Made by a program: the position numbers and the translations under genes. Below are positions 45,398 to 55,800 of a stretch of 56,949 bases of DNA, piece after piece. Numbering within the stretch: the stretch's first letter is position 1; the number at the start of each line of letters is the position of its first letter. This DNA is from Singulisphaera sp. (lineage in GTDB: Bacteria > Planctomycetota > Planctomycetia > Isosphaerales > Isosphaeraceae). The notes below the pieces were generated by a model. The model did not search any database. It saw only the letters and a program-made list of their open reading frames with translations, and was not told the DNA's origin. The DNA is taken from contig DAIDJG010000094.1 in NCBI GenBank assembly GCA_027451445.1, forward strand, positions 1-56,949, read 5' to 3'.

Positions 45398-46199
45398 CGT
45401 CCTGGAGCGTTGGCCCCGAACTGTCATATTAGGCCTTTTCAGGGCAGAACGCCGGGAAAACACGCGCGCAAATGACCAGGTCGGGAGCGGAGCCACCAAA
45501 CGCGTTGTATGGGCGAGGTCTCATCAGGCCGTAGTACCGGCCGCTTTCGATCCCTACGTCTTCTGAGAGCAGTCGGGAGCGGCTACGAGTTGTATTGTAG
45601 CTATATAAGGCTAGGAAGGCGATCGCCGCCCATGTCGTTTCGATCGGGATCTCATGGGTCCATCTCATCGGTCAACCACGCCGCAAGACGCTGTTCAGGC
45701 TGAAGGCATCAGTCCGTTGATGGCCCCCGAATCGACGGCGCAAAAGAATTGGGAGAACGAGGCTTATTGGAATAATTCAAATCGATTAAAAATCAGGGTT
45801 GGGAGTTTTAGTGCGTTTAGTGCAATTCCGCAGTCTGTATGCGGAATGATGGATTTCTCGACGACGCCGATCGCCAGAATCTCCGAATAGGAAACAAGAT
45901 ACGCAAAGAACACGAATCTCCTAGTCGTATTTTTTCTTCGTTTCCGACGGAATTCTCTTTTGCTACCCATTTTACCGAGTATAACTTTATTGTGGATTGT
46001 AGCGATTGGGTGGGTTGGGGCGGTTCGTCGGTCATATCGCAACGGCCAATGCCTAAGTCGCTACTCCGCGGTTCGTCGCCCGTCCGGAACCGTGGCGGCG
46101 AGTCGCTCGCAACGATCGACTCGGAAGCAGTTGAGAGGCAAGCGAAATCGATATCGTCCGTCCCATTTGCGGGTGAAAGTCTATTTGGAGAATGCACCC
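45398..46199. other. Long intergenic region with AT-rich block before giant gene
   Basis: About 800 bases without a convincing gene. From about 45740 to 46010 the sequence is much more AT-rich than the rest of the window (AATAATTC, TTTTTTCTTCG), with a perfect hairpin at 45825-45847 and a TATAAC box near 45975. It probably holds the promoter and leader of the giant gene at 46200. The sigma region 2 missing from the adjacent pseudogene was looked for here and not found. Confidence 0.5.
45825..45847. other. Perfect 8-bp hairpin in AT-rich leader
   Basis: ATTCCGCA at 45825-45832 pairs with TGCGGAAT at 45840-45847 around a 7-base loop. It may be an operator or leader structure upstream of the giant gene. 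Confidence 0.5.
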
Positions 46200-49187
46200 A
46201 TGAGCCTTTTTTCACGATCTCGCCTGTGGGGCCGGATGCCCTTTCGAATCGGTTCCTTCCTCAGAGTTTCGCGCCAGCCTCGGCACACGACTCGCCGACA
46301 GCGCACCATGACGCTTGATCTGCTCGAGGGGCGAATCGCGCCGGCGGTTGCGGGCAATCTGTTCGTGCAGGGGACCACGCTCATCTGGGCGGGTACCGAC
46401 GCGGCTAACGTTCTCACGGTGACGACTCCCGGCCCCAACGAGATTTCGTTCACCGATGCTGCGGGCACGACCATTTCGACGGTGCCTGGTTTCGCGAGCG
46501 GCAACACGGTCACCGGCACGATTCCGAGCTACATCACGTCGGTCGCCATCAACGGCAACAACGGCGTGGACGTTATTTCTCTCGGTAACAACCCGACGAA
46601 CAATGCGCCGGGCAACCCCGTGTTGTTGAGCCGGGGCTTGATCGTTACCGCCGAGACGATTGTGGTGAACAACAGCGTTGAGACGAGCGGAGGGGCGATC
46701 GGTAAGAACCTGACGCTCAACGGTCTCGTGACGATCGCTTCGAACGACCCCGGCAATCCCGTGGTCATCGGTTCCAACGCCGCACCCCTGGCGGGCGACA
46801 TCACGATCAATGGGACGCTGGTCGACAGTGTTGCCAACAACACGTTGACACTCGACGCCGGCACCGGCTCTGCGTTGGCGGGCAACGTGACGGTGACCGG
46901 GACCCTTTCGGTCTCCGGTGTGAACACATCGCTTGTTGTTAACGGAAACAACGTCGGCCTGGGAATCACTCAGACCAACTTCGGCGGCACCGGCGCCGTC
47001 GCGATCACGGCTCAGAACGCGGTGACGCTCCATGGCGCGATGAAGTCAGGCGGATCCGTCACGATCAACGCGAACCAGGACAACGGGGGCAGCGAGAGCT
47101 TCAGTACGACCGGGAACATCACGACCAATGGCGCGGCCATCTCGGTCAACGCGGGCGGAACGGGCAATATCACGGTTCAGACGCTCGATACCACCGATGT
47201 CAGCAATCCGTTTGCGGACATGGTCCTTCTCACGGCAGGAGGGGCGATCGTTGATGGCAACGGCACGGGTGATAACGTCCACGCCAACACCTTGAGCGTT
47301 CAGGCGGGGACGACGATCAATCTCGACACTGAGGTCTCCAATCTCTTCGGACCGGCTACAGCTTTCGCGGCCGGGGGCTCGATCACGATTCGCAACTCCA
47401 CGATGCCTCTCGCGGTGTCGCAGTTGGAGACCAACAATGGTTCCATCACGATCAGCAATGCGGGCGGCGGCATCGATGTCGGTACGCTCGGTCCTGTCTT
47501 CGCGAACGGCAAGTTCCAGACGTTGACGTTGACCACCACGGGCTCGGGCTCGGATATCAGTTTCACTGCTGTGCCGTTCGACTCGATGAACCCGCTGACG
47601 ACGGGTCCCTCGGGAGCGGCAAGTGGGGCGGTCACGATCAGCTCCGGCGGCGCCATTGTGAACGACTCCGGGACGACCGCGCCCACCACGGCGCTGGAAG
47701 GCGCGAGCATGAGGCTGACCGCCGCGACCACGATCGGCACCGACACAGGCTCGTTCACTGCGCTAACGCTGAGCACCACGCAGCTCAGCGCGGATGTGGA
47801 AGGCCCCTCGGCCGGGGGGATCAACATCTACAACGGCGGTGTCGTTGACACCACCGGAGCGGGGAGCCCCATCCCGGACCTGACGCTGTACCAGCTCACA
47901 ACCGCGAGCACCAGCACCACCAACGGTGCCATCAACTTCATCACGGCGGGCGACCTCACGGTGGATGGTCCTGTCGCGACGAATGGGACCGATGGTTCGG
48001 GCAACTCGGTCACCATGTCGGCGGACTCGGCGCTCTCGACCAACACCAAGCAAGGTGTGTTCCAGCTCAACGGGGCCAACATCGCCGGCCCGGGCAACGT
48101 CGAGTTGATCCTGGTCACGCAGTTCAGCATGGACTCGCTCTCCACCGTCACAGGCGGGAACGTGGAATTCTTAGCTCCTGTGGCGCCTCCGGGCGGGCTG
48201 CCCGTGGGGATGAACATCGGAGGGAAGGTCACCGCGGCGGGCACGCTCCAGGTCGTCGGCGCGGCGCAGAACAGCCCGAACGTCATCGGCATCTCGGGCC
48301 AGCTCGCCTCCGGAGGTGACCTCAGCATCCTGGGCAACACGGGGGGCACTTCCGATAGCGACGTCATCTCGGTCGCGGGTCAACTCGCCTCGGGAGGCAG
48401 CGTGACGATTGGCAGCGCCGCCTCCACGAGTAGCAGCACAACGCTCGTGGTCAGTGGGAGTGTGGCGGCCGCGAACAGCGTGACCCTGAATGGCAACACG
48501 ACCGGTTCGACGACTGTCCTGATCACGAACCCCGCCACCCTGACCGATGGCGGCGCGGGGACTTTGACGCTCCAGGGTGGTGCGACCGGTTCGACGTTCT
48601 ACCAGGTGGACGGGACGCTGAACGGGATAGGGAGCGGCGGCGTGGTGCTCGCGGGATCGACCGGGTCGGGAACGTCGGTGATTGACACCACCGGAACGAT
48701 CACCTCGCTTGGCGCTGTTGCCGTCACCGGTGGAACGACCGGCAGCCTCGACCTCAACGCCTCGGGTTCGATCACTGGCAGTGGTGCGGGCGCGACGAGC
48801 GCCGTGATATTCACCGGCAGCAGCAACGCCAGCAACACGTTCAACGTGAGCGGCCGGATCACCGCGCTGGGAACCGATTTCACGATCCAGGCCGGTAACG
48901 CGGGCGACACTGTCATCGTCACTGGCCCAGTCGTCACGGGCACGACGGCCAACATGAGGGGCGGCGCGGGGCTGGATCTGTTCACGATCGCTCCGTCGAC
49001 CGGCAGCACGTTCACTTTCTTCAACAGTGGCGCCGGGGCGGATTCGCTTACGATTGACACCAATCCCGCCTTCATCCTCCAGTCCGACCCGGCGTTCGCC
49101 ACGCCGATCTTGTTCCAGTCGACCACGGGATTCCTCCCGTGGACTCGGATGACCGGCACGTGGGTGGTTTCGCCGGCGGTCTCCTGA
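46200..49187 (+). CDS. Large secreted beta-strand-repeat protein
   Basis: A 995-residue protein. A basic N-terminus (RLWGRMPFRIGSFLRVSRQ, RRQRTM) leads into LDLLEGRIAPAVAG, a motif that resembles the LE-x-R-x-x-x-A leader of large planctomycete extracellular proteins. After it come about 900 residues of Thr, Gly, Ser, Asn and Val-rich short strands (NVTVTGTLSVSGVN, GSVTIGSAAS) with no catalytic motif. It probably folds into a long beta-helix or solenoid at the cell surface. There is no typical autotransporter barrel at the C-terminus. The ATG at 46200 is chosen because GGAG lies 9 bases upstream and the motif follows; the frame is open 240 bases further up. A terminator follows at 49221. Confidence 0.75.
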   Translation: MSLFSRSRLWGRMPFRIGSFLRVSRQPRHTTRRQRTMTLDLLEGRIAPAVAGNLFVQGTTLIWAGTDAANVLTVTTPGPNEISFTDAAGTTISTVPGFASGNTVTGTIPSYITSVAINGNNGVDVISLGNNPTNNAPGNPVLLSRGLIVTAETIVVNNSVETSGGAIGKNLTLNGLVTIASNDPGNPVVIGSNAAPLAGDITINGTLVDSVANNTLTLDAGTGSALAGNVTVTGTLSVSGVNTSLVVNGNNVGLGITQTNFGGTGAVAITAQNAVTLHGAMKSGGSVTINANQDNGGSESFSTTGNITTNGAAISVNAGGTGNITVQTLDTTDVSNPFADMVLLTAGGAIVDGNGTGDNVHANTLSVQAGTTINLDTEVSNLFGPATAFAAGGSITIRNSTMPLAVSQLETNNGSITISNAGGGIDVGTLGPVFANGKFQTLTLTTTGSGSDISFTAVPFDSMNPLTTGPSGAASGAVTISSGGAIVNDSGTTAPTTALEGASMRLTAATTIGTDTGSFTALTLSTTQLSADVEGPSAGGINIYNGGVVDTTGAGSPIPDLTLYQLTTASTSTTNGAINFITAGDLTVDGPVATNGTDGSGNSVTMSADSALSTNTKQGVFQLNGANIAGPGNVELILVTQFSMDSLSTVTGGNVEFLAPVAPPGGLPVGMNIGGKVTAAGTLQVVGAAQNSPNVIGISGQLASGGDLSILGNTGGTSDSDVISVAGQLASGGSVTIGSAASTSSSTTLVVSGSVAAANSVTLNGNTTGSTTVLITNPATLTDGGAGTLTLQGGATGSTFYQVDGTLNGIGSGGVVLAGSTGSGTSVIDTTGTITSLGAVAVTGGTTGSLDLNASGSITGSGAGATSAVIFTGSSNASNTFNVSGRITALGTDFTIQAGNAGDTVIVTGPVVTGTTANMRGGAGLDLFTIAPSTGSTFTFFNSGAGADSLTIDTNPAFILQSDPAFATPILFQSTTGFLPWTRMTGTWVVSPAVS

Positions 49188-49220
49188 CCGCCGCCGGATC
49201 CAGGTCATGAAACGTGGAGC

Positions 49221-49252
49221 TGGGGCGGGCGTCGCCAGGCCCGCCCCATTTT
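49221..49252 (+). terminator. Rho-independent terminator after the giant gene
   Basis: A perfect 10-bp GC-rich stem (TGGGGCGGGC at 49221-49230 with 49239-49248) and an 8-base loop are followed by TTTT, 34 bases after the stop codon. Confidence 0.85.
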
Positions 49253-49831
49253 CGTCCCTGCGGAACGCGATAAGGCAGGCGGTTCTGCGCGAAAGCATGT
49301 ACCCTCACCGCATGGAGTATGTGAGGCACATCTTCTTGGGCGTCAACGGCTTATGAATTGTTTCACAGGGTACCGCAAAGGCCGCGAAGACGCGCACTTT
49401 CGCAGAATTCCGATGACTCCGTAAATCGCGAGAACTTGGACCCCGCATGGTCCGTATATTCCTTCGGTGCAAAATGAGCAGGTTTTGCGGGCGCTGACAC
49501 CGCGGCGAGTGCCTGGCACTCTGCAAGCCGTGCGTGAGCATCGAAATGGGGTATCACGCGTCGAGCGAGGTCTGCGGGGGGAGAGCGTAGAGGCTGAACT
49601 CCCGCAACGGGCAGTAGGCGCCGTCGACCCTCGCTACCGCTGCAACTGCGACCGAGATCGAAAGTCGGGCTGGCATCAAGAACCGCGAGACGTGGGCGTC
49701 TTTCGAGTCACGGGAATGCGCGCGGGTCGACCGTTCGTACCAGGCGCGGCTCGCTCCCGCTCAGAACGACAATTGAGTTCCCTGACCATCCACCTAGATT
49801 GAGATCACTTGAGCACAAGGCAGGTTGAACC
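49253..49831. other. Intergenic region between giant genes
   Basis: About 580 bases. No tRNA, repeat or convincing gene was recognised. The part near 49430-49480 is AT-richer and may be a promoter for the second giant gene. Confidence 0.4.
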
Positions 49832-52800
49832 ATGTTCCGATCGAATCCGTCACGCGAGTTGGGGTTGTTTCGATCCAAGCGAGGGCAGCGGCGCGATCGG
49901 GCTGTGCGTCAAAAGACCGCGATCTCGCGCGGGGCAGGATTCGAGCGGCTGGAGGACCGCATAGTTTTGGCCACAGCGGCGCTTGTCGGGAATAACCTGC
50001 AAATCGCCTTCTCGGCCGGCGGAAGCACGGCGGAAAACGTAACTGTATCGGACGATGGTACGAACATCACCGTCAGCGGCGCGACTCCCATCGGTCCCTT
50101 CACGGGGTCGGTGGGGGTCGGTTCAGTCAACCAGATCACTGTTTCAGACACAGGCAATAGCACGAATCAGACACTCGCGTTCGCTGGTTCAACGACGTTC
50201 GCTCTATCCAATGGTCTGAGCGTCACACAGAGCAGCGGTGCTAGAACGCTTGATGTCACCTTCAACAATGGGGTTGACGCGACTGGCAGTTCCGGTCCGA
50301 TCACGGTCGGGTCAATGGCTGGAGGTGGTCTCGACTCGATCACGTTGAGCGCAGGCGAGGTTCTCTCGACGGCGTCTGGCGACATCACGATGTTTGCCAG
50401 CACTGGAACGACAGCACCGGTTGGTGCCATCACGATCGATGGTCCGGTCTCGACGACCGGCGGAAGCATCAACATCACCGGAATTACTTCCGCTGCAACC
50501 GCAGGCGGCGCCTACGGCGTGGATATAGATCACTCGACGGGGAACTCCGGAAGCTTGAGCGCGGGTGGCACGGGGACGGTGTTTGTTTCCGGCACGGGTA
50601 GTCTTGCGGCCACCGGCACCACAAACTACGGTGTTTATCTCAATACGGGAAAAAGTTCGAATTCCCCATTCATCACGGCAAATAATGGTGCCATTACCGT
50701 CGTGGGAACGGCCGGCGCCAATAGCTATGGGGTCTATCTCGATGACGGTTCGACGATCCAGACGTTGAATAATAATTCGATTATGATCCAATCTGACAGC
50801 CTGGCCTTTGCCGACACAAAGGTCAGTGTGTCGGCCGGAACGGGCGCCGTCACTCTTCTCACGAGGACAACGGGCACCACTATCAACCTCGGCTCTGCCG
50901 GCGGACCGACCGTCGGCGAGCTGGATCTTTCCGACACCCTTCTCGACCAGGTCACTGCGGGCACGATCCAGATTGGCGACAGCAACGCCGGAGATGTCAC
51001 CGTCAGTGCCAGCATCACGCGTAAATCCGCGACAAACCTCTCCGTGACCACCGGCGGCAGTATTAATTTCAGCACTAACCCCTCCACCCTGAATGCCGGC
51101 GGCGGCAACGTCTTTTTGACCACGGGGACCAGCGGGTCGATCACCGCCACGACAAATGGAGTGGATGTGATCGCAACCTCCGCCACGTTGAGCGCTGGCT
51201 CCGGTGGTATTGGCGTCTCGGGCACACCGATCCTGGTCACCACTTCGACCTTGGGCTTCACAGCCACAGGCAGCGGCCAGGTCTGGATTAGCGAGTCCAA
51301 TGGCGCCACGGTCAGCGGTACGGCGGGAAGCGGCAGCATCAATTTGGTGACGGGCACGGGGGACTGGACCGTCGGTGGTAACATCACCACGACCGGCAAC
51401 GCCACGCTCACCGCCAGCAAAGGGAACATCGTCGAGTCGTTGGGCACCGTGAGCGGGAACCAGGTCAACTTGATCACTGGCGGGACCACGGGCACGATCG
51501 GCGCGTCGGGTACGCCGGTTCTCACGTCGGCCAACGCGCTTGCGTTCACCGGCACCGGGGCTGGTCAGGTCTGGATCACCGAGGCGAACAGCGCTACCGT
51601 CAGCGGCACGACGGGGAGCGGCAGCATCAACCTGGTGGCGACGGCGGGTGACTGGACGATCGGCGGCGCGATCACGACCACGGGCAACACGACGCTGACC
51701 GCCAGCGCAGGGAACATCATTGAGTCGTCGGGCACGTTGAGCGGCAACGTGGTCACGCTCAACGCCGGGGGTACCAATGGCGCCATTGGTGCGTTGGGTA
51801 CGCCGGTGCTAGTGTCGTCCTCGTCCCTCGCATTCATGGCGAACACCTTGGGTAGTGGCCAGGTCTGGATCACCGAAGCCAACGGTGCCACGGTGAGCGG
51901 TGCGGCGGGAAGCGGCAGCATCAACCTGGTGACGACGACAGCTAATTGGACGATTGGGAATAACATCACCACCACGGGCGACACCACGCTGACCGCCAGC
52001 GCGGGGAACATTATTGAGTCGTCGGGCACGGTGAGCGGGAACCTCGTAACTCTGACCGCAAGCGGGACCAACGGCGCCATCGGCGCATCGGGCACTCCGG
52101 TGCTTGTGTCGTCCACGACGCTCGCATTCACGGCGAATAACGCGGGAAATGGTCAGGTCTGGATCACCGAGGCCAACGGCGCGACCGTCAGCGGCACGGC
52201 GGGTACCGGAAATATCAACCTGGTCTCGACCATCGGCAGTCTGACGATCAATACGGCTGGGATCTCGACCGGCGGCAACGTGTCGATGACCGCGACCGGA
52301 ACGGGCGGGGGTATTCTCGAGGTAGCAACTCCAGGGACTGTCACCGGCAATAACGTCGTGCTGACCGCGGATGCCGGAGGCATCGGCACGGTGGCGAGCC
52401 CGATCGTTCTGAACACCGTGACGATCACCGCTTCGACGACCAGCAACACCGGCATCAACCTCTCGGAGACCGCGACCACGAACATCACGTCCCCGGGCTT
52501 GAATGCCGGCAGCGGTACGATTGATCTCGAAGGCGGCACGTTCAATCTATCGACCTCGAACTTGATCAACACCGGCAGCGAGCTCGAGGTCGACGCCGGC
52601 ACGTTTGGCATCAGCACGTTCAGCAACACGGTGGCCCAACTGATCGTCAACGGCGGCAGCGTGACCGGCAGCTCGGGCGTCTTGACCAGCACGGCGTTCA
52701 TCGACACGCGGAGCGGTTCGGTCAGCGCGATCCTCGCCGGAGCGAATGGTCTGACGCAGAGTACCGCGGGGGCGACGGCGCTTTCCGGAGCGAATACGTT

Positions 52801-55800
52801 TACGGGCGGGGTCACGATCAACGGCGGAACGCTCCAGCTTGGGAGCACCGGCGCGTTGAATGCGACGACCCCGAACGCGGTGACCTTCGGCGCTTCAAGC
52901 ACGGGCGATCTGCAGCTGCACGGTCAAAGCGTCACGATCGCTGGTCTGTCAACGAGTTCACCCGTGGGCACGCCGGTCGTCGAGAACGCCAACGCCACGG
53001 CTGCCACGCTGACGGTGAACAACTCCTCGTCCAACACCTTCGCGGGCACGCTCCAGAACGGCACGGGCGGCGGCGTGCTGAGCCTCACTATGTCGGGTGC
53101 AAGCACACTCATCCTCACGGGCACCAACACGTACACCGGCACGACGAAGGTTAGTAACGGAACGCTCCAGGTCGACGGCTCCCTCGCCTCAGGCAGCCCG
53201 GTGACGGTGCAGAGCGGGGCGACGTTGGACGGGACCGGGACGGTCAATGGATCCGTCGACGTCCTGAGCGGTGGTCATTTCCATCCCGGCCATAGCCCGG
53301 GGATCATCACGACCGGCGCCCTGACGCTCGAGTCGAGCTCGAACTTCGACGTGGATCTCGCTGGCCCATTGCCGGGCGTCGGCGGCTACAGCCAGGTCAT
53401 CACCACGGGCACTCCCACCCTGACGGGGTCGAAGCTCAATATCAACCCGACCTACACGCCCTCGGGGAGCACGTTCATCGACCTGATCCACAACACGAGC
53501 GGCAACCCGGTCGTCGGCACCTTCAGCGGCTACGCGGAAGGAGCCACGGTGAACGTCAACGGCGTGAACCTGACGCTCAGTTACGTCGGTGGTTCCACAG
53601 GGCACGATGTCACGTTGTCGGCTGCCGGTGCGTTCACCTACACGGATACCACGGGTGGCAACACCTTTACAGTGAAGCAGTCTGGCTCGGATGTCGTGCT
53701 CTACAATGGAGCAACGCCCATTGACACACGGCCCATGTCGTTGATCACGTCCTACACGATCACCGATAGCAGCACGGTGTCTGACACTTTCATCGTGGAT
53801 TACTCCGGAGGCAACCCAATCACCTCCGGTGGTCTCTTCGTCAACGGCTCGACCACGGGCACGTCCGACCAACTGAATATCACCGGCGGCAGCGCGACGA
53901 CGATTACCGACACATTCACTAATGCTCACGATGGTACAGTGAATCTCGACGGCTCGCTCATTACGTACACCGGGCTGAGCCCGATCTCCGACAACATGAG
54001 CGTGACGAGCCGCGTCTTTGTGTTCAACAACGCGGGCAACGCGATCAACCTTACGGACGGTACGACCCCCAACGACGGTAAGATGACCATCTCGGACCCG
54101 GGCAATGCCGAGACGGTGCCTGACTTCACGGTGCCGAGCGCCTCGCTCGAAATCGACACGGGAACGGGGGTGACGAACTCGGTGACGGTGTCGTCGGTCG
54201 ACCAGCAGTTCTTTGCCTCGCTGATCATCAAGGGGAATACGGGCACCGATACGGTCAATTTGAATGCGCCGCTGAGCTTGGGCTCGCCGACGTCGGCCGG
54301 CAACCTCACGGTGACGAACGCCGAGACGATCAACCTGAATGCCAGCGTGAGCACGAATGCGAACGCGATCGCAACGGCCGGCACCGTCAACCTGGCTGGG
54401 CCGGTTACCCTTGGGGCGGGTGTGAGCATCGATACCCATGCCGCGACCAGCGGCAATATCATGTTCGGGAGCACCATCGCCGGCGGGGGGAATACGCTGA
54501 GCCTGAACAGCGGGTCGAACGGCACGATCTCGGTGACGGGTGGCGTCTCGAACGTGAGCACGCTGACCGTGGTGAACAGCGGCGGCGCGACGTTCGGCAG
54601 CACGCTCGGGGCGGGGACGGTCGACCTTCAGAATACGAACGGTTTGGTCAAGTTCGTCGGTACCGCGACGATTACAACCTTGACCACGCACGCCCAGCTC
54701 TACAGCGTCGAGTTTGACCCGGGGGGGACCATCACCAACGCGGCCAGCTTCCTGAACACGGGAAGCGTGACTCTGGGCGATTCGTCCGGCAGTTCGACCA
54801 CCTTCACGGGCGGCCTCGACACGACGGGCGGGCCCAGTGGCACGAACCTCGCGGGCACCGTCGCAACCACGAACACGGCGTTGAAGCTTGGGGCCGCGAC
54901 CCTGACAGCGGCCACGACCCTCAATTCGGGCGGCGGGGCGATCCAGGGTTCTTCGGTCACCGGCGGCGGCAACACGCTGGGCCTGAATAGCGGAACGACG
55001 GGGACCATCACGTTCTCGGGCGCTGTGGACAACGTGTCGACGCTGACGATCTCTCAGAGCAACGGTGCAACGTTCTCCGGCAGTCTCGGGGCGGTGACGG
55101 CTGGGGCGGTCACGATCAGCGACACGCAAGGAGGTAAGACCGTCGCGTTCGACGGCAGCACAAAGATCACAACCCTGACCGCAACCGGAACGGCCAACGC
55201 CTACAACGTCACGGTGGACGGTGCGACCAACGCGATCACGACCGCGTCGCTCGCCAACACGGGCGCGGTGACACTTGGGCAATCAGGCGGCACGACGACG
55301 GTCACGAACGGTATCAATACCACCGCTGAGGCAGGCGGAACGACAATCGCGGGGACCATCCAGACGGACGGCCAGGCGATCGACCTGGGCGGTACTCACA
55401 GCGTCACACTTGGCGCGGACGCCTCGCTCGACGCTACGCACAACGCCCACCCGGCCGGAGCGGCCATCACGCTGGGGGCGATCACGGGTGCATCTCATGC
55501 ACTGGCGCTGAACAGCGGAACCGGAGGCACGATCAGCGGCACGAGCGCTGACGCGGTGAGCACCCTGACGATCACTCAGAGCAACGGCACGGCGTTCTCG
55601 GGCGCCGTTGGCTCGGGAACGGCCGGGGCCGTGAGCATCACGGATACTCAGTCCGGAAAGACGGTGGCCTTCGACGGCAACACGCATATCACCACGCTGA
55701 CTGTCCCCGCCACCTCGCACACCTATAACGTCACCCTCGACGGCATGACCAACATCGTGGACAACGCCGCCGCGTTCCACAATTCGGGTGTCGTGACGCT

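Noticed and set aside
53189-55282. 697-residue minus-strand frame, and others nearby, over the giant repeat gene
   Set aside because: Antisense to a continuous plus-strand frame with autotransporter-type beta repeats; the opposite strand is open because of GC-rich codon bias.
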